From Polaromonas sp. AET17H-212 (GTDB taxonomy: Bacteria; Pseudomonadota; Gammaproteobacteria; Burkholderiales; Burkholderiaceae_C): 64,000 nucleotides of DNA. Position numbers and translations under genes: made by a program. Positions 53,807 through 63,677 of the stretch are shown here, piece by piece. Where the stretch lies: NCBI RefSeq assembly GCF_002379085.1, contig NZ_NBZW01000013.1, forward strand, positions 61,589-125,588, written 5' to 3'. Each line of letters starts with the position of its first letter. The first letter of the stretch is position 1. The notes under the pieces were generated by a model. That model had not been told where the DNA came from. It saw only the letters and a list, made by a program, of their open reading frames with translations, and made no database searches.

Positions 53807-54370
53807 TTAGATCTTGCCAACCAGGTCGATGGACGGGGCGATGGTCTTGGCGCCTTCGTTCCACTTGGCAGGGCAGACCTGGCCAGGATGGGCCGCGGTG
53901 TACTGGGCCGCCTTCAGCTTGCGCAGGGTTTCCTTGACGTCGCGCGCGATTTCGTTGGAGTGCACTTCAGCGGTCTTGATGATGCCGTCGGGGTTGATCA
54001 CGAAGGTGCCGCGCAGTGCCAGGCCTTCTTCGGGGATGAACACGTCAAAGGCTTTGGTCAGCGTGTGGGTCGGATCGCCCACCAGCGGGAACTTGGCCTT
54101 GCCGACGGCGGGGGAAGTCTCATGCCACACCTTGTGCGAGAAATGGGTGTCGGTGGTCACGATGTAGACCTCGGCGCCGGCTTTCTGGAATTCGGCGTAG
54201 TTGTCGGCAGCGTCCTCGACTTCCGTGGGGCAGTTGAAGGTGAATGCGGCCGGCATGAAGATCAGGACCGACCATTTGCCCTTCAGCGATTCGTCTGAAA
54301 CGTCGATGAATTTGCCATTCAGGAAGGCTTGGGTCTTGAAAGGCTGGACTTGGGTATTGATCAGGGACAT
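53807..54370 (-). CDS. ahpC: Alkyl hydroperoxide reductase subunit C (peroxiredoxin)
   Basis: A 187-residue typical two-Cys peroxiredoxin that reduces hydrogen peroxide and organic peroxides. The peroxidatic Cys47 is in AFTFNCPTEVED and the resolving Cys166 in GQVCPAKW. The common FTFVCPTE carries Asn instead of Val here. The GGxxGR-type loop reads differently (GTFVINPDG region), so sensitivity to overoxidation cannot be judged. It lies upstream of ahpF, behind a 330-base region with two dispersed repeats. Confidence 0.95.
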   Translation of the reverse strand: MSLINTQVQPFKTQAFLNGKFIDVSDESLKGKWSVLIFMPAAFTFNCPTEVEDAADNYAEFQKAGAEVYIVTTDTHFSHKVWHETSPAVGKAKFPLVGDPTHTLTKAFDVFIPEEGLALRGTFVINPDGIIKTAEVHSNEIARDVKETLRKLKAAQYTAAHPGQVCPAKWNEGAKTIAPSIDLVGKI

Positions 54371-54505
54371 GCGGGTTTCCTCTATGGATGATGACGTAAA
54401 AATTAACGACAGGGATAGCTTAAGGTCTGGTCGACGATTAATCCAATTAATTGAATGTATCCATGTCATGTAGTATGACTATTGGCCGGCGTGCGACCAG
54501 TTTTT

Positions 54506-54556
54506 GCTATCGAAACAAGAGCTGCTGGTGCCCGCACCTGCTGGCAAAACAGGGCT
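54506..54556 (+). repeat. Dispersed two-hairpin repeat, copy 15
   Basis: GCTATCGAAACAAGAGC, then TGCTGGTGCCCG and ACAGGGCTTT. Confidence 0.7.
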
Positions 54557-54631
54557 TTTCACGTGAGGAAGTGCCCCTCAAGGCAACTGGACGCTGTTTC
54601 GGGTGAAATCAATAAGCGAAATTGCCGGTTA

Positions 54632-54673
54632 GCCCAATAAATACGGGCGCAAGCAGCTACCAAAAAAATAGCT
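54632..54673 (-). repeat. Dispersed two-hairpin repeat, copy 16
   Basis: On the minus strand GCTA, seven T, GGTAGC, then TGCTTGCGCCCG and ATTGGGCTAACCGG. It lies just after the ppsR stop. Confidence 0.85.
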
Positions 54674-54701
54674 AAACAGGAGGGGACAGCGGCGCTGACG
54701 C

Positions 54702-55523
54702 TCAGTACTCCAGCCGCTCGGGCCGGATCTCCTGCAGGATGGTGGTGGCAATCTCTTCGATCGACTTGGTCGTGGTCGACAACCAGCGAATGCCTTCGCG
54801 CCGCATCATGGCTTCGGCCTCGTGGATTTCGTCGCGGCAGTTGGCCAGGCTCGCGTATTTCGAGTTGGGCCGGCGCTCGTTGCGGATCTGCGCCAGGCGC
54901 TCGGGGGCGATCGTCAGGCCGAAGATCTTCTTGCGGTGCGGCAGCAGCGCCGGCGGCAGCTGGCGGCGCTCGAAGTCCTCGGGAATCAGGGGATAGTTCG
55001 ACGCCTTCAGGCCGTACTGCATGGCCAGGTACAGCGAGGTGGGTGTTTTGCCGCTGCGGCTCACACCCACCAGGATCACGTCCGAACCGGCCAGGTCCTT
55101 GTTGCTTTGACCGTCGTCGTGGGCCAGCGAGAAGTTGATGGCTTCAATCCGGTCGTCGTAGGCCTTGCTTTTGGAGGCATCCGAAAAGCGGCCCACCCGG
55201 TGGTTCGACTTGATGCCCAGCTCGGTTTCCAGCGGCGCGACAAAGGTGCCGAACATGTCCAGCATCATGCCGTGGCAGTGGGCCTTGATGACGGCCAGGA
55301 TCTCCATGTTGACCAGCGTGGTGAACACAATCGGCCGGTTGCCCTCGACCGCGGCGGCGTGGTTGATCTGGCGTACCGCCTGGTGCGCCTTGTCCACGCT
55401 GTCGATAAAAGGCAGGCGCACGTGGCGCGCCGTGAATTCAAACTGCGCCAGGATGGCGTTGCCAAAGGTTTCGGCGGTGATGCCGGTGCCATCGGAGATG
55501 AAAAATACGGTGCGGTTGGGCAT
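54702..55523 (-). CDS. ppsR: Phosphoenolpyruvate synthase regulatory protein (kinase/pyrophosphorylase)
   Basis: A 273-residue DUF299 protein that inactivates PEP synthase by ADP-dependent phosphorylation of a Thr and reactivates it by pyrophosphorolysis. [19 protein letters not shown] opens it, and the P-loop-like [15 protein letters not shown] near residue 150 binds nucleotide. It is divergent from ppsA, its substrate, which confirms the assignment. Confidence 0.95.
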   Translation of the reverse strand: MPNRTVFFISDGTGITAETFGNAILAQFEFTARHVRLPFIDSVDKAHQAVRQINHAAAVEGNRPIVFTTLVNMEILAVIKAHCHGMMLDMFGTFVAPLETELGIKSNHRVGRFSDASKSKAYDDRIEAINFSLAHDDGQSNKDLAGSDVILVGVSRSGKTPTSLYLAMQYGLKASNYPLIPEDFERRQLPPALLPHRKKIFGLTIAPERLAQIRNERRPNSKYASLANCRDEIHEAEAMMRREGIRWLSTTTKSIEEIATTILQEIRPERLEY

Positions 55524-55699
55524 GTTGGGCCTGGTTTGATGGCAAAGCGCCTACATGGACCATGCAGGCGACGTTCTACAATCCGCTGGATTATCCAGAT
55601 TTGCGACACCATGCCCCGCCACAACCCCTTCCAACAACCACAAGGTTGCTTGCCGCGCATGGTCGATACCCCCGTTTTTAAACCTCCCGGAGTATTTTC

Positions 55700-58099
55700 A
55701 TGTCCAATTTGTTTGAGGCGACCGCCCTGGTCGTACCGTTTGAAAACCTGAGGATGACCGACGTCGAGTCTGTCGGCGGTAAAAACGCCAGCCTCGGCGA
55801 AATGATCTCGCAGCTGCCGACCGGCCCCAAGGGCGTGCAGGTGCCCACCGGCTTTGCCACCACCGCCCACGCTTTTCGCGTGTTTCTGGCCCACGACGGG
55901 CTGGACAAGAAAATAAACGCCGTCCTCGACCAGCTGGACACCGACGACGTGCGCGCCCTGGCGGTCGCCGGCGCGCAGATCCGCACGCTGGTGGAAGCCC
56001 AGCCTTTCCCGCCTGAACTGGAAAAAGCCGTGCGCAGCAGCTTTGCCGCCCTGAGCGCGGACAACACCCAGGCCAGTTTTGCAGTGCGCTCGTCGGCCAC
56101 CGCCGAAGACCTGCCCGACGCCTCGTTTGCCGGCCAGCAGGAAACCTTTCTGAACGTGGTCGGTATTGAGGACGTGCTGCACAAGATGAAAGAGGTGTTC
56201 GCCTCGCTCTACAATGACCGCGCCATCAGCTACCGCGTGCACCAGGGTTTTGCCCATGCCGACGTGGCCCTGTCGGCCGGCGTGCAGCGCATGGTGCGCA
56301 GCGACCTCGGCGCGGCCGGCGTGATGTTCACCATCGACACCGAAAGCGGCTTTGAAGACGTGGTGTTCATCACCTCCAGCTACGGGCTGGGCGAGACGGT
56401 GGTGCAGGGCGCGGTGAACCCCGACGAGTTCTATGTGCACAAGCCCATGCTCAAGGCCGGAAATCGCGCCGTGATCCGCCGCAACCTGGGCAGCAAGCTG
56501 CTGCAGATGGAGTTCACCACCGCTGAGGAAAAGAAGGCCGGCGGCAAGCTGGTCAAAACCACCGATGTGCCAGCCGAGCTGCGCAACCGCTACTCGCTGA
56601 GCGACGCCGACGTCGAGCAGCTCGCGCGTTACGCCGTCATCATCGAAGACCACTACGGCCGGCCCATGGACATCGAATGGGGCAAGGACGGCATCGACGG
56701 TCAGCTCTACATCCTGCAGGCGCGACCCGAGACGGTGAAAAGCCAGTCCAAGGGCAAGGCCGAGCAGCGCTACAAGCTCAAGGGCACCGGCACCGTGCTG
56801 GCCGAGGGCCGGGCGATTGGCCAGAAAATCGGTACCGGCCCGGTCCGCATCGTGCGCGACATCAAGGACATGGATCAGGTCCAGCCCGGCGACATTCTGG
56901 TGACCGACATGACCGACCCGAACTGGGAGCCGGTCATGAAACGCGCCAGCGCCATCGTGACGAATCGCGGTGGGCGAACCTGCCATGCGGCCATCATTGC
57001 GCGCGAATTGGGCATTCCGGCGGTGGTCGGCTGCGGCGACGCCACCGAGCGGCTGGTGGACGGCATGCTGGTGACGGTCAGCTGCGCCGAAGGCGACACC
57101 GGCAACATCTACGATGGCTTGCTGGAAACCGAAGTGACCGAGGTGCAGCGCGGTGCGATGCCGCCGATCGACCTGAAAATCACGATGAACGTCGGCAATC
57201 CGCAACTGGCCTTTGACTTTTGCCAGATTCCCAACCATGGCGTGGGCCTGGCGCGGCTGGAATTCATCATCAACAACAATATCGGCGTGCACCCCAAGGC
57301 GATTCTCGACTACCCGAATGTCGATGCGGACCTGAAAAAGGCGGTGGAAAGCGTGGCGCGCGGCCATGCGTCGCCACGTGCTTTTTACGTCGACAAGGTG
57401 GCCGAAGGCATCGCCACCATTGGCGCGGCTTTCTGGCCCAAGCCGGTGATCGTGCGTTTGTCCGATTTCAAGTCCAACGAATACCGCAAGCTGATTGGTG
57501 GTTCGCGTTACGAGCCCGAGGAGGAAAACCCGATGCTCGGTTTCCGCGGCGCATCGCGCTATCTCAGCCCGGATTTTGGCGAAGCCTTTGCCATGGAATG
57601 TGAAGCACTCAAGCGCGTGCGCAACGACATGGGTCTGGTCAATGTCGAGGTCATGGTGCCTTTTGTGCGCACCCTCGGGCAGGCCAAAAAGGTGACCGAT
57701 CTGCTGGCGCAGCATGGCCTCAAGCGCGGCGAGGGGGGCCTGCGCGTGATCATGATGTGCGAGGTGCCGAGCAATGCGATTCTGGCCGACCAGTTCCTCG
57801 AGTATTTTGACGGTTTCTCGATTGGTTCGAACGACCTGACACAGCTGACGCTGGGACTGGACCGTGATTCGGGCCTGGAGATCCTGGCATCGGACTTCGA
57901 CGAGCGCGACCCGGCCGTCAAGGCCCTGCTGAGCCAGGCGATCAGTGCCTGCAGGCGACAGGGTAAATATGTCGGTATCTGTGGCCAGGGCCCCAGCGAT
58001 CATCCGGACTTTGCACTCTGGCTCAAGGAGCAGGGCATCGGGTCGATCTCGCTGAACCCCGACACCGTCATCGACACCTGGAAGCAACTGGCCAACTAG
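55700..58099 (+). CDS. ppsA: Phosphoenolpyruvate synthase
   Basis: A 799-residue enzyme converting pyruvate, ATP and water to PEP, AMP and phosphate for gluconeogenesis. The ATP-grasp domain ([33 protein letters not shown]), the swivelling domain with phospho-His near residue 429 ([21 protein letters not shown]) and the PEP/pyruvate-binding TIM barrel ([35 protein letters not shown]) are complete. It is paired with divergent ppsR. Confidence 0.96.
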   Translation: MSNLFEATALVVPFENLRMTDVESVGGKNASLGEMISQLPTGPKGVQVPTGFATTAHAFRVFLAHDGLDKKINAVLDQLDTDDVRALAVAGAQIRTLVEAQPFPPELEKAVRSSFAALSADNTQASFAVRSSATAEDLPDASFAGQQETFLNVVGIEDVLHKMKEVFASLYNDRAISYRVHQGFAHADVALSAGVQRMVRSDLGAAGVMFTIDTESGFEDVVFITSSYGLGETVVQGAVNPDEFYVHKPMLKAGNRAVIRRNLGSKLLQMEFTTAEEKKAGGKLVKTTDVPAELRNRYSLSDADVEQLARYAVIIEDHYGRPMDIEWGKDGIDGQLYILQARPETVKSQSKGKAEQRYKLKGTGTVLAEGRAIGQKIGTGPVRIVRDIKDMDQVQPGDILVTDMTDPNWEPVMKRASAIVTNRGGRTCHAAIIARELGIPAVVGCGDATERLVDGMLVTVSCAEGDTGNIYDGLLETEVTEVQRGAMPPIDLKITMNVGNPQLAFDFCQIPNHGVGLARLEFIINNNIGVHPKAILDYPNVDADLKKAVESVARGHASPRAFYVDKVAEGIATIGAAFWPKPVIVRLSDFKSNEYRKLIGGSRYEPEEENPMLGFRGASRYLSPDFGEAFAMECEALKRVRNDMGLVNVEVMVPFVRTLGQAKKVTDLLAQHGLKRGEGGLRVIMMCEVPSNAILADQFLEYFDGFSIGSNDLTQLTLGLDRDSGLEILASDFDERDPAVKALLSQAISACRRQGKYVGICGQGPSDHPDFALWLKEQGIGSISLNPDTVIDTWKQLAN

Positions 58100-58348
58100 G
58101 GACTGTGTTCACACTTGCCGTGTGGACAGGCCCAGGCTGCTTGGGCTGACTTGCGCCGCAGACGCGCGGCGCGGGTCAGGCGCAGCCTTCCCCCTTGTAG
58201 GCACTTGGTTCTAGCTTCGCCCGCAAGCGGCCAGAACCAAGGGAAAGTCCTAGTAAGGGTTTCAACGGGGTTCGCCGCCCCGTGCGGCGGTTTGTAAGAA
58301 GTCGGTAAGAACCGGGACAACAATCAAGCCATTGTTGCCAGGGGTCTT
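58100..58348 (+). other. Intergenic region with six consecutive predicted hairpins (possible structured RNA)
   Basis: Stems in order: CACAC/GTGTG (58110-58124), GCCCA/TGGGC (58130-58146), GCGCCGC/GCGGCGC (58153-58172), CTTGGTTCT/AGAACCAAG (58204-58241), ACGGGG/CCCCGT (58265-58283), CAACAAT/ATTGTTG (58318-58337). The gap lies between ppsA and a co-directional small membrane protein. I do not recognise it as RNase P, tmRNA or 6S RNA. It could be a leader or an independent RNA. Confidence 0.4.
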
Positions 58349-58645
58349 ATGCTTTTTGCCGCGTCTACTCTTAAATTGATAGCAGAGATCGCATTGCTCG
58401 CGTTGTTCGGGCAGTGGGTGCTTGGCTTGCTGGCAGGCGCCAAGAAGGACGGCAACCTGTTCTACCAGATCCTGCAGATCGTCGGCAAACCCTTTGTGGT
58501 GGCCGCCCGCTTCATCACCCCGAAACAAATCATTGACCGCCACGTTCCGTTCGTGGCGTTTTTGTTGCTGCTGTTTGTCTGGATCGCCGCGACCCTGACG
58601 CGCATCCGGATCTGTCTTGAAATTGGTGTGGAGCTCTGCAAATGA
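58349..58645 (+). CDS. Small two-helix membrane protein of unknown function
   Basis: A 98-residue protein with hydrophobic helices at about 8-30 and 66-86 and a Lys-containing middle (AGAKKDGNLFYQILQIVGKPF). The overall arrangement recalls YggT-like proteins, but I cannot assign a family with confidence. Its stop overlaps the start of the TPR gene as ATGA, so the two are translationally coupled and probably work together at the membrane. The preceding 250 bases are rich in hairpins. Confidence 0.75.
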   Translation: MLFAASTLKLIAEIALLALFGQWVLGLLAGAKKDGNLFYQILQIVGKPFVVAARFITPKQIIDRHVPFVAFLLLLFVWIAATLTRIRICLEIGVELCK

Positions 58646-59220
58646 ACACGATCCTGGCTTACTGGTATTTCAAGCTGCAGGCGCTGGTGCTGCTGGTGTT
58701 CAGCAAGCAGCAGGCGGCCCTGGAGAAATTCGACCAGATGCTGGTGTTGCGGCCGGGTGACCGGTACGCCCTGGCCAGCCGCGCCCACGTCCTCGCGCAG
58801 GAAGGCGACAAACACGGCGCCATTGCCGCACTGCGCTTGCTGTCCGAGCGCTACCCCGACAATGCCGCGGCCTGGTTCAACCTGGCCTACATGCTGGAAG
58901 ACATCGGTGGCCACGCCGACGCGGAGCCCGCCTTTCGCCGGGCGCTGGACATCGAACCCAAGATGGACCGGGCCTGGTACGGCCTGGCCCTGCTGCTGAT
59001 TCGTGATCGCCGCTTCGACGAAGCGGTTCAGGCACTCAAGAAAAACACAGAACTGCAACCCATGAGCCCGTTCGGCTGGTATCAGCTGGCGCGGGTTCAT
59101 GTCGACAGGCAAGACCCTGATGAGGCGGTGAAAGTCATTCGCCATCTCAAACGGTTTGAGCCTAAAGTGGCCGCCCAGCTGGAACGCGAGACGGGACTGG
59201 GCGTTGCCCGGCCTTCCTGA
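58642..59220 (+). CDS. Tetratricopeptide-repeat protein
   Basis: A 192-residue protein. After a short hydrophobic N-terminal helix (KLQALVLLVFSKQQAA) it has about four TPR units, for example DRYALASRAHVLAQEGDKHG, then NAAAWFNLAYMLEDIGGHAD and MDRAWYGLALLLIRDRRFDE. TPRs mediate protein contacts; the partner is unknown but may be the small membrane protein whose gene it overlaps by four bases. Confidence 0.85.
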   Translation: MNTILAYWYFKLQALVLLVFSKQQAALEKFDQMLVLRPGDRYALASRAHVLAQEGDKHGAIAALRLLSERYPDNAAAWFNLAYMLEDIGGHADAEPAFRRALDIEPKMDRAWYGLALLLIRDRRFDEAVQALKKNTELQPMSPFGWYQLARVHVDRQDPDEAVKVIRHLKRFEPKVAAQLERETGLGVARPS

Positions 59221-59369
59221 CGGCAGACCCGCTGGGTGGTGATTTGATGGCCAGGGTCTGAACCCAGGCTGATAAGAAAAGAGACGCGATCCGGCTTGCA
59301 GGCCACGCTTGGGGACAAGTGGTGATCGTGATGTGCCCGAAAGGGTGTTGTTAGATGGAGGCTAGTGTT

Positions 59370-59630
59370 ATGCAGTTGACTGACAACCATCGCCGTTATT
59401 GGCGCAAGAACCTCAACATCACGGGAATCCTTCTCGTGATCTGGTTCGTCGTGACGTTCGTCGTGAGCTACTACGCCCGCGAGTTGAGCTTCAATTTCTT
59501 TGGCTGGCCCTTTAGCTTCTGGATGGGAGCACAGGGGGCTTTGGTGATTTACGTGGCGATCATCGGCTATTACGCCTGGTACATGGGCAAGCTCGACATC
59601 GAACACGGTGTTGAAGAAAGCGAGGAATAA
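59370..59630 (+). CDS. DUF4212 small subunit of a sodium:solute symporter
   Basis: An 86-residue protein with two membrane helices (about 18-38 and 51-71) and the family's RRYWRKNLNITGILLVIWF start. GGAGG lies eight bases before the ATG at 59370, so this start is better than ATG 59355. Such proteins are always encoded next to the large VC_2705-type symporter and are thought to be its small subunit. The spacing to that gene is two bases. Confidence 0.9.
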   Translation: MQLTDNHRRYWRKNLNITGILLVIWFVVTFVVSYYARELSFNFFGWPFSFWMGAQGALVIYVAIIGYYAWYMGKLDIEHGVEESEE

Positions 59631-59632
59631 TC

Positions 59633-61759
59633 ATGGCTGGAATGTTTGGTTCTGACGCCGGCACTAACACCGCCGCCTCCAATGCTGCCTTCAAGGCAGG
59701 CCTGAGCAAGGTCTACACCTGGTACACCGGTGGCTTCCTCGCCTTCGTGGTTGTGCTGGCCGTCCTTGAACAGATGGGCTTGTCCCGCCAGTGGATCGGC
59801 CTGATTTTCCTGCTGGCCACGATCGGTCTGTATGCCGGCATCGGCATCATGAGCCGCACGACCGACGCCGCCGAATACTACGTGGCAGGGCGCCGAGTCC
59901 CGGCCATGTACAACGGCATGGCGACCGGCGCCGACTGGATGTCTGCGGCGTCCTTCATCGGCATGGCCGGAACGCTCTACCTGACGGGTTACAGCGGCCT
60001 GGCCTTCATCATGGGATGGACGGGCGGTTACTGCCTGGTCGCCCTGTTTCTTGCGCCCTACCTGCGCAAGTTCGGCCAGTTCACGATTCCCGACTTCCTG
60101 GGCGAGCGATATGGCGGCAACCTGCCGCGTTTTCTGGGGATCATCGCTGCGATTCTGTGCTCCTTCACCTATGTGGTGGCCCAGATTTACGGCGTCGGCA
60201 TCATCACCGCGCGCCTGACGGGGGTGGCCTTTGAACTCGGGATTTTCCTGGGTCTGGGCGGCATTCTGGTTTGCTCCTTCCTGGGCGGCATGCGTGCTGT
60301 GACCTGGACGCAGGTGGCCCAGTACATCATTTTGATCGTGGCTTACATGATCCCGGTGGTGTGGCTGTCGGTCAAACAGACCAGCGTCCCGATTCCGCAG
60401 GCGATTTACGGCTTCCAGCTGCAAAAAGTGACTGCCAAGGAAAAAGAGCTGACCAACAATGCCAAGGAAATCGAAGTCCGCGATATCTACAAGCAGCGTT
60501 CGGCCGCCCTGGCTGAAAAGCTCAAGAACCCGGCCGCTGCGCTGGCTGCCGACAAGGCCGCCGCGGAGAAAGCCGTGGCGGACCTGAAAGCCGCCAATGG
60601 TGCGCTGTCGGAAATTTCCGCGGCTGAAAAAGCGCTGGCTGCCTTGCCGAAAGACGAAGCTGCCGCCAAGAAAGCGTGGACCGCTGCCAAGGCCGGGGCT
60701 GACACCAAGGCACTCCCCCTGAATGGCATGCCTCCGCATGCCCAGCAGTTTGCCGGTGACCCCAATGGCGATGCCGCTGCCCAGAAGGCTTACGACGTTT
60801 CGCGTCGCAACTTCCTGGCGCTGATTTTCTGCCTGATGGTGGGTACCGCCGCGCTGCCGCACATCCTGATGCGTTACTACACGGTGCCCAGCGTGAAGGA
60901 AGCGCGGCAATCGGTCACCTGGTCGCTGTTCTTCATTTTCCTGCTGTACTTCACCGCACCGGCCCTGGCCGTGCTGGTGAAATACGAGGTCTTCACCCTG
61001 GTGGTCGGCACGCCGTTCAACGCCTTGCCGGAATGGATCACTGCCTGGAACAAGGTCGATCCGACGCTGCTGTCGGTGGTGGATATCAACAAGGACGGCA
61101 TTCTGCAGCTCAACGAGATGTCCATCGGTGGTGACATCATCGTGCTGGCCGCACCCGCGATTGGCGGCCTGCCTTACGTGGTGTCCGGCCTGGTGGCGGC
61201 CGGTGGTCTGGCTGCGGCGCTGTCAACGGCTGACGGCCTGCTGCTGACGATTGCCAATGCGCTGAGCCATGACCTGTACTACAAAATGATCGACCCGAAC
61301 GCATCGACCGCACGCCGCGTGACCATCTCCAAGGTCCTGCTGCTGGTGGTTGCCCTGGCGGCCGCTTACGTGGCTGCCCAGAAACCGGCCGACATTCTGT
61401 TCCTGGTTTCTGCGGCGTTCTCGTTTGCTGCGGCTGCGTTCTTCCCGGCCCTGACGCTGGGGATCTTCTGGAAACGTGCCACCGGTATCGCTGCCTCGCT
61501 GGGCATGATCGCCGGCCTGGGAACCACGTTCTACTACATGATCACCACCCAGCCCTGGATGCGCGGCCTGTTCGGCATCACCTCGCCGGTTCAGCTCTGG
61601 TGGGACATCCAGCCGATTTCGGCCGGTGTCTTCGGCGTGCCTATCGGCTTTGCCGTGATCCTCCTGGTCAGCCTGGTCACCCCTGCGCCTAGCCGCAAGG
61701 TCCAGGAGCTGGTTGAGCATGTGCGCTACCCAACCCTGCGCGCTGATCCCGTGCGCTGA
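59633..61759 (+). CDS. Sodium:solute symporter, large VC_2705-type subunit, with a hydrophilic insert
   Basis: A 708-residue SSS-family transporter related to acetate permease ActP. The first helices (YYVAGRRVPAMYNGMATGADWMSAASFIGMAG) match the family signature. Between helices near residue 260 and 380 there is a long Ala/Lys/Glu-rich hydrophilic insert with coiled-coil character, absent from ActP-sized members. The C-terminal half returns to conserved helices (VAAGGLAAALSTADGLLLTIANAL contains the second sodium-site region). The substrate is probably a small carboxylate. It forms an operon with DUF4212 and ends at a strong terminator. Confidence 0.9.
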   Translation: MAGMFGSDAGTNTAASNAAFKAGLSKVYTWYTGGFLAFVVVLAVLEQMGLSRQWIGLIFLLATIGLYAGIGIMSRTTDAAEYYVAGRRVPAMYNGMATGADWMSAASFIGMAGTLYLTGYSGLAFIMGWTGGYCLVALFLAPYLRKFGQFTIPDFLGERYGGNLPRFLGIIAAILCSFTYVVAQIYGVGIITARLTGVAFELGIFLGLGGILVCSFLGGMRAVTWTQVAQYIILIVAYMIPVVWLSVKQTSVPIPQAIYGFQLQKVTAKEKELTNNAKEIEVRDIYKQRSAALAEKLKNPAAALAADKAAAEKAVADLKAANGALSEISAAEKALAALPKDEAAAKKAWTAAKAGADTKALPLNGMPPHAQQFAGDPNGDAAAQKAYDVSRRNFLALIFCLMVGTAALPHILMRYYTVPSVKEARQSVTWSLFFIFLLYFTAPALAVLVKYEVFTLVVGTPFNALPEWITAWNKVDPTLLSVVDINKDGILQLNEMSIGGDIIVLAAPAIGGLPYVVSGLVAAGGLAAALSTADGLLLTIANALSHDLYYKMIDPNASTARRVTISKVLLLVVALAAAYVAAQKPADILFLVSAAFSFAAAAFFPALTLGIFWKRATGIAASLGMIAGLGTTFYYMITTQPWMRGLFGITSPVQLWWDIQPISAGVFGVPIGFAVILLVSLVTPAPSRKVQELVEHVRYPTLRADPVR

Positions 61760-61796
61760 TTCCTGAACTGACCGGAAGCTCCGGTCAGCTTCAGCC

Positions 61797-61831
61797 AAAA
61801 AGCCCGGCAACACGCGTTGCCGGGCTTTTTT
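61797..61831 (+). terminator. Terminator after the symporter gene
   Basis: AAAAAGCCCGGCAAC/GTTGCCGGGCTTTTTT with loop ACGC. A shorter stem GACCGGA/TCCGGTC lies just before it. Confidence 0.9.
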
Positions 61832-61912
61832 CCGTCTGGACGGAAGGGCAGCGGTCCGGACGCCCTGATGGGACGGAGAGAAGGGCCCGGGGCGCCCGGG
61901 TGGAAGCTGGTT

Positions 61913-61942
61913 TTGGCTGGACGCGCCGGCTCAGGCTATAAT
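61913..61942 (+). promoter_or_regulatory. Promoter of the rpsF-priB-rpsR-rplI operon
   Basis: TTGGCT (-35) and TATAAT (-10) are 18 bases apart, giving a leader of about 60 bases before rpsF. Confidence 0.7.
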
Positions 61943-62010
61943 CATGGGCTTCGCCTTGCTGCACCCTTAACGACGCTGGGGCAGCTTCAACCAAACCACA
62001 AGGAGAGTTT

Positions 62011-62376
62011 ATGCGTCATTACGAGATCGTCTTGCTGATCCACCCGGATCAAAGCGAGCAAGTCCCAGCCATGCTGGAACGTTACAAGGGCATGATTACC
62101 GCCGGCGGTGGAAAAGTGCATCGTGTTGAAGATTGGGGCCGCCGCCAACTGGTGTACCTGATCCAGAAACTCGCCAAAGCCCACTACCTGTGCATCAACA
62201 TCGAAGCCAGCCAGGCCGTGATGGAAGAAATTGAACACGCGTTCAAGTTCAATGACGCCGTGTTGCGCCACCTGACCGTGGTCAAGAAAAAGGCTGAAAC
62301 CGGCCCGTCCCTCATGATGCGCAACGTCGAGAGGGAAGAAGCCCGCAAGGCCCAGCAGCAGGAGTATGCGGCCTAA
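62011..62376 (+). CDS. rpsF: 30S ribosomal protein S6
   Basis: A 121-residue ribosomal protein. [22 protein letters not shown] and the conserved RLAYLIQK-like segment ([16 protein letters not shown]) are typical. S6 binds S18 on the 30S platform. AAGGAGAG lies before the ATG. First gene of the operon. Confidence 0.97.
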   Translation: MRHYEIVLLIHPDQSEQVPAMLERYKGMITAGGGKVHRVEDWGRRQLVYLIQKLAKAHYLCINIEASQAVMEEIEHAFKFNDAVLRHLTVVKKKAETGPSLMMRNVEREEARKAQQQEYAA

Positions 62377-62450
62377 CCCCTCATCGGGTTGCCCACACAT
62401 GCTGTTGAACAACTGATTGCTGCGCATCGTCGCAAGATCATGATTCTGCA

Positions 62451-62750
62451 GTGAACCGCGTTGAATTGACCGCTTGTATCGCCGAGGCCAGTCCTCTTCG
62501 CTACACCCCCGCTGGAATCCCCGCTGCCAATTTCGTCCTCGAACACGAGTCCGAAATGACAGAAGCAGGTTCCACCCGGCAGGTCAACTTGACAATGAAG
62601 GCGGTTGCTTTTGGTACGCTGGCTGAGCAAACTGGCCAGCTGCCCTTAGGCAAACCTTTCAGGCTCACCGGTTTTCTGGTCAATGCCCGCGGCAGCAAGA
62701 GCGTTGTTTTCCATATTCAAGCCATCGAATCAGTACCGAACCCCATTTAA
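62451..62750 (+). CDS. priB: Primosomal replication protein N (PriB)
   Basis: A 99-residue single OB-fold protein that stabilises PriA at stalled forks. It starts with GTG ([21 protein letters not shown]), and the GxP-rich strand and C-terminal HIQAIE segment match PriB. Its position between rpsF and rpsR is the conserved one. The GTG has no strong ribosome binding site. Confidence 0.93.
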   Translation: MNRVELTACIAEASPLRYTPAGIPAANFVLEHESEMTEAGSTRQVNLTMKAVAFGTLAEQTGQLPLGKPFRLTGFLVNARGSKSVVFHIQAIESVPNPI

Positions 62751-62760
62751 GGAGTCCATC

Positions 62761-63045
62761 ATGCCCGGACCAAAACGTTTCAACAAAGACAAGCGCCCCA
62801 AGCGCAATACCCAATCCCTGCTGTTCAAACGCAAGCGTTTTTGCCGTTTCACAGCCGCTGGTGTTGAAGAAATCGACTACAAGGACATCGACACCTTGCG
62901 CGATTTCGTTGCCGAAAACGGCAAGATCATCCCCGCCCGCCTGACCGGCACGCGCGCGATTTTCCAGCGCCAGATCAACACCGCCGTCAAGCGCGCTCGC
63001 TTCCTCGCGATGCTGCCTTACAGCGACCAGCACCGCAGCCTGTAA
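62761..63045 (+). CDS. rpsR: 30S ribosomal protein S18
   Basis: A 94-residue basic protein. The family signature [27 protein letters not shown] and the Arg-rich [19 protein letters not shown] are complete. AAGGAG precedes the ATG by six bases. It pairs with S6 in the 30S subunit. Confidence 0.97.
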   Translation: MPGPKRFNKDKRPKRNTQSLLFKRKRFCRFTAAGVEEIDYKDIDTLRDFVAENGKIIPARLTGTRAIFQRQINTAVKRARFLAMLPYSDQHRSL

Positions 63046-63056
63046 GGAACACGACC

Positions 63057-63509
63057 ATGCAAATCATTCTGCTCGACAAAGTCGTCAACCTGGGCAACCT
63101 GGGTGAAGTCGTCAAGGTCAAGGACGGCTATGCCCGCAATTTCCTGATCCCTTCCGGCCGCGCACGTCGCGCTACCGCCATGGCAATCAAGGAGTTCGAG
63201 GTCAAACGCGCCGAACTTGAAAAAGCCGCCGCTGCCAAGCTGGCCGAAATGCAAGCCCAGGGCGCAAAGCTGGGCGGCACCACCGTCAAGCTCACGCAAA
63301 AAGCCGGTGTGGACGGCCGCCTGTTCGGCTCCGTCACCAACCACGACATTTCGGCCGAGCTGACCAAGCAGGGCTTCCCCGTGCTCAAGTCGCAGATCCG
63401 CATGCCCAACGGTCCCCTGAAGACCGTCGGCGACCACCCGGTCACCGTGGCGCTGCACACCGATGTGGCCGTGGACATCACCGTGACGGTGTACGGCGAA
63501 TCCGCTTAA
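63057..63509 (+). CDS. rplI: 50S ribosomal protein L9
   Basis: A 150-residue protein. The N-terminal domain ([21 protein letters not shown] then [13 protein letters not shown]) binds 23S rRNA; a long helix (about 45-75) joins it to the C-terminal domain. Last gene of the operon, followed by a terminator. Confidence 0.97.
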   Translation: MQIILLDKVVNLGNLGEVVKVKDGYARNFLIPSGRARRATAMAIKEFEVKRAELEKAAAAKLAEMQAQGAKLGGTTVKLTQKAGVDGRLFGSVTNHDISAELTKQGFPVLKSQIRMPNGPLKTVGDHPVTVALHTDVAVDITVTVYGESA

Positions 63510-63526
63510 ACCGCTTCGCTGCCCCG

Positions 63527-63554
63527 AAAAAAGCCGCTCGCTGAGCGGCTTTTT
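63527..63554 (+). terminator. Terminator after rplI
   Basis: AAAAAGCCGCTC/GAGCGGCTTTTT with loop GCT, 18 bases after the stop. Confidence 0.88.
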
Positions 63555-63677
63555 CAATGGTGCGTCCATTCACATCTTGTACAGGGTTGTGCCCCTGTTA
63601 TTCACGACTTATCAACAGCTTTTTACAGTGACGCCAGGCCCGCTTGGCGCTAGCATGTAGGGCTGTCAAGGAAACCC

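Larger units (their letters stand above)
54371..54701. other. Intergenic region between ahpC and ppsR
   Basis: It holds the ahpC promoter region (AT-rich, no confident OxyR site visible) and two dispersed repeats in opposite orientation. No gene is seen. Confidence 0.6.

Noticed and set aside
54395..54480. Possible OxyR site upstream of ahpC
   Set aside because: The four spaced ATAG-type half-sites could not be placed; only AT-rich sequence and a weak ATTAAT inverted repeat are seen.
55265..58087. A 940-codon open frame antisense to ppsA
   Set aside because: It mirrors the codon pattern of ppsA and has no recognisable domain; long antisense frames are usual at this GC content.
58115..58297. 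A 60-codon open frame in the ppsA downstream gap
   Set aside because: Its composition is Arg/Ala-rich, it lacks a good ribosome binding site, and it overlaps four of the hairpins.
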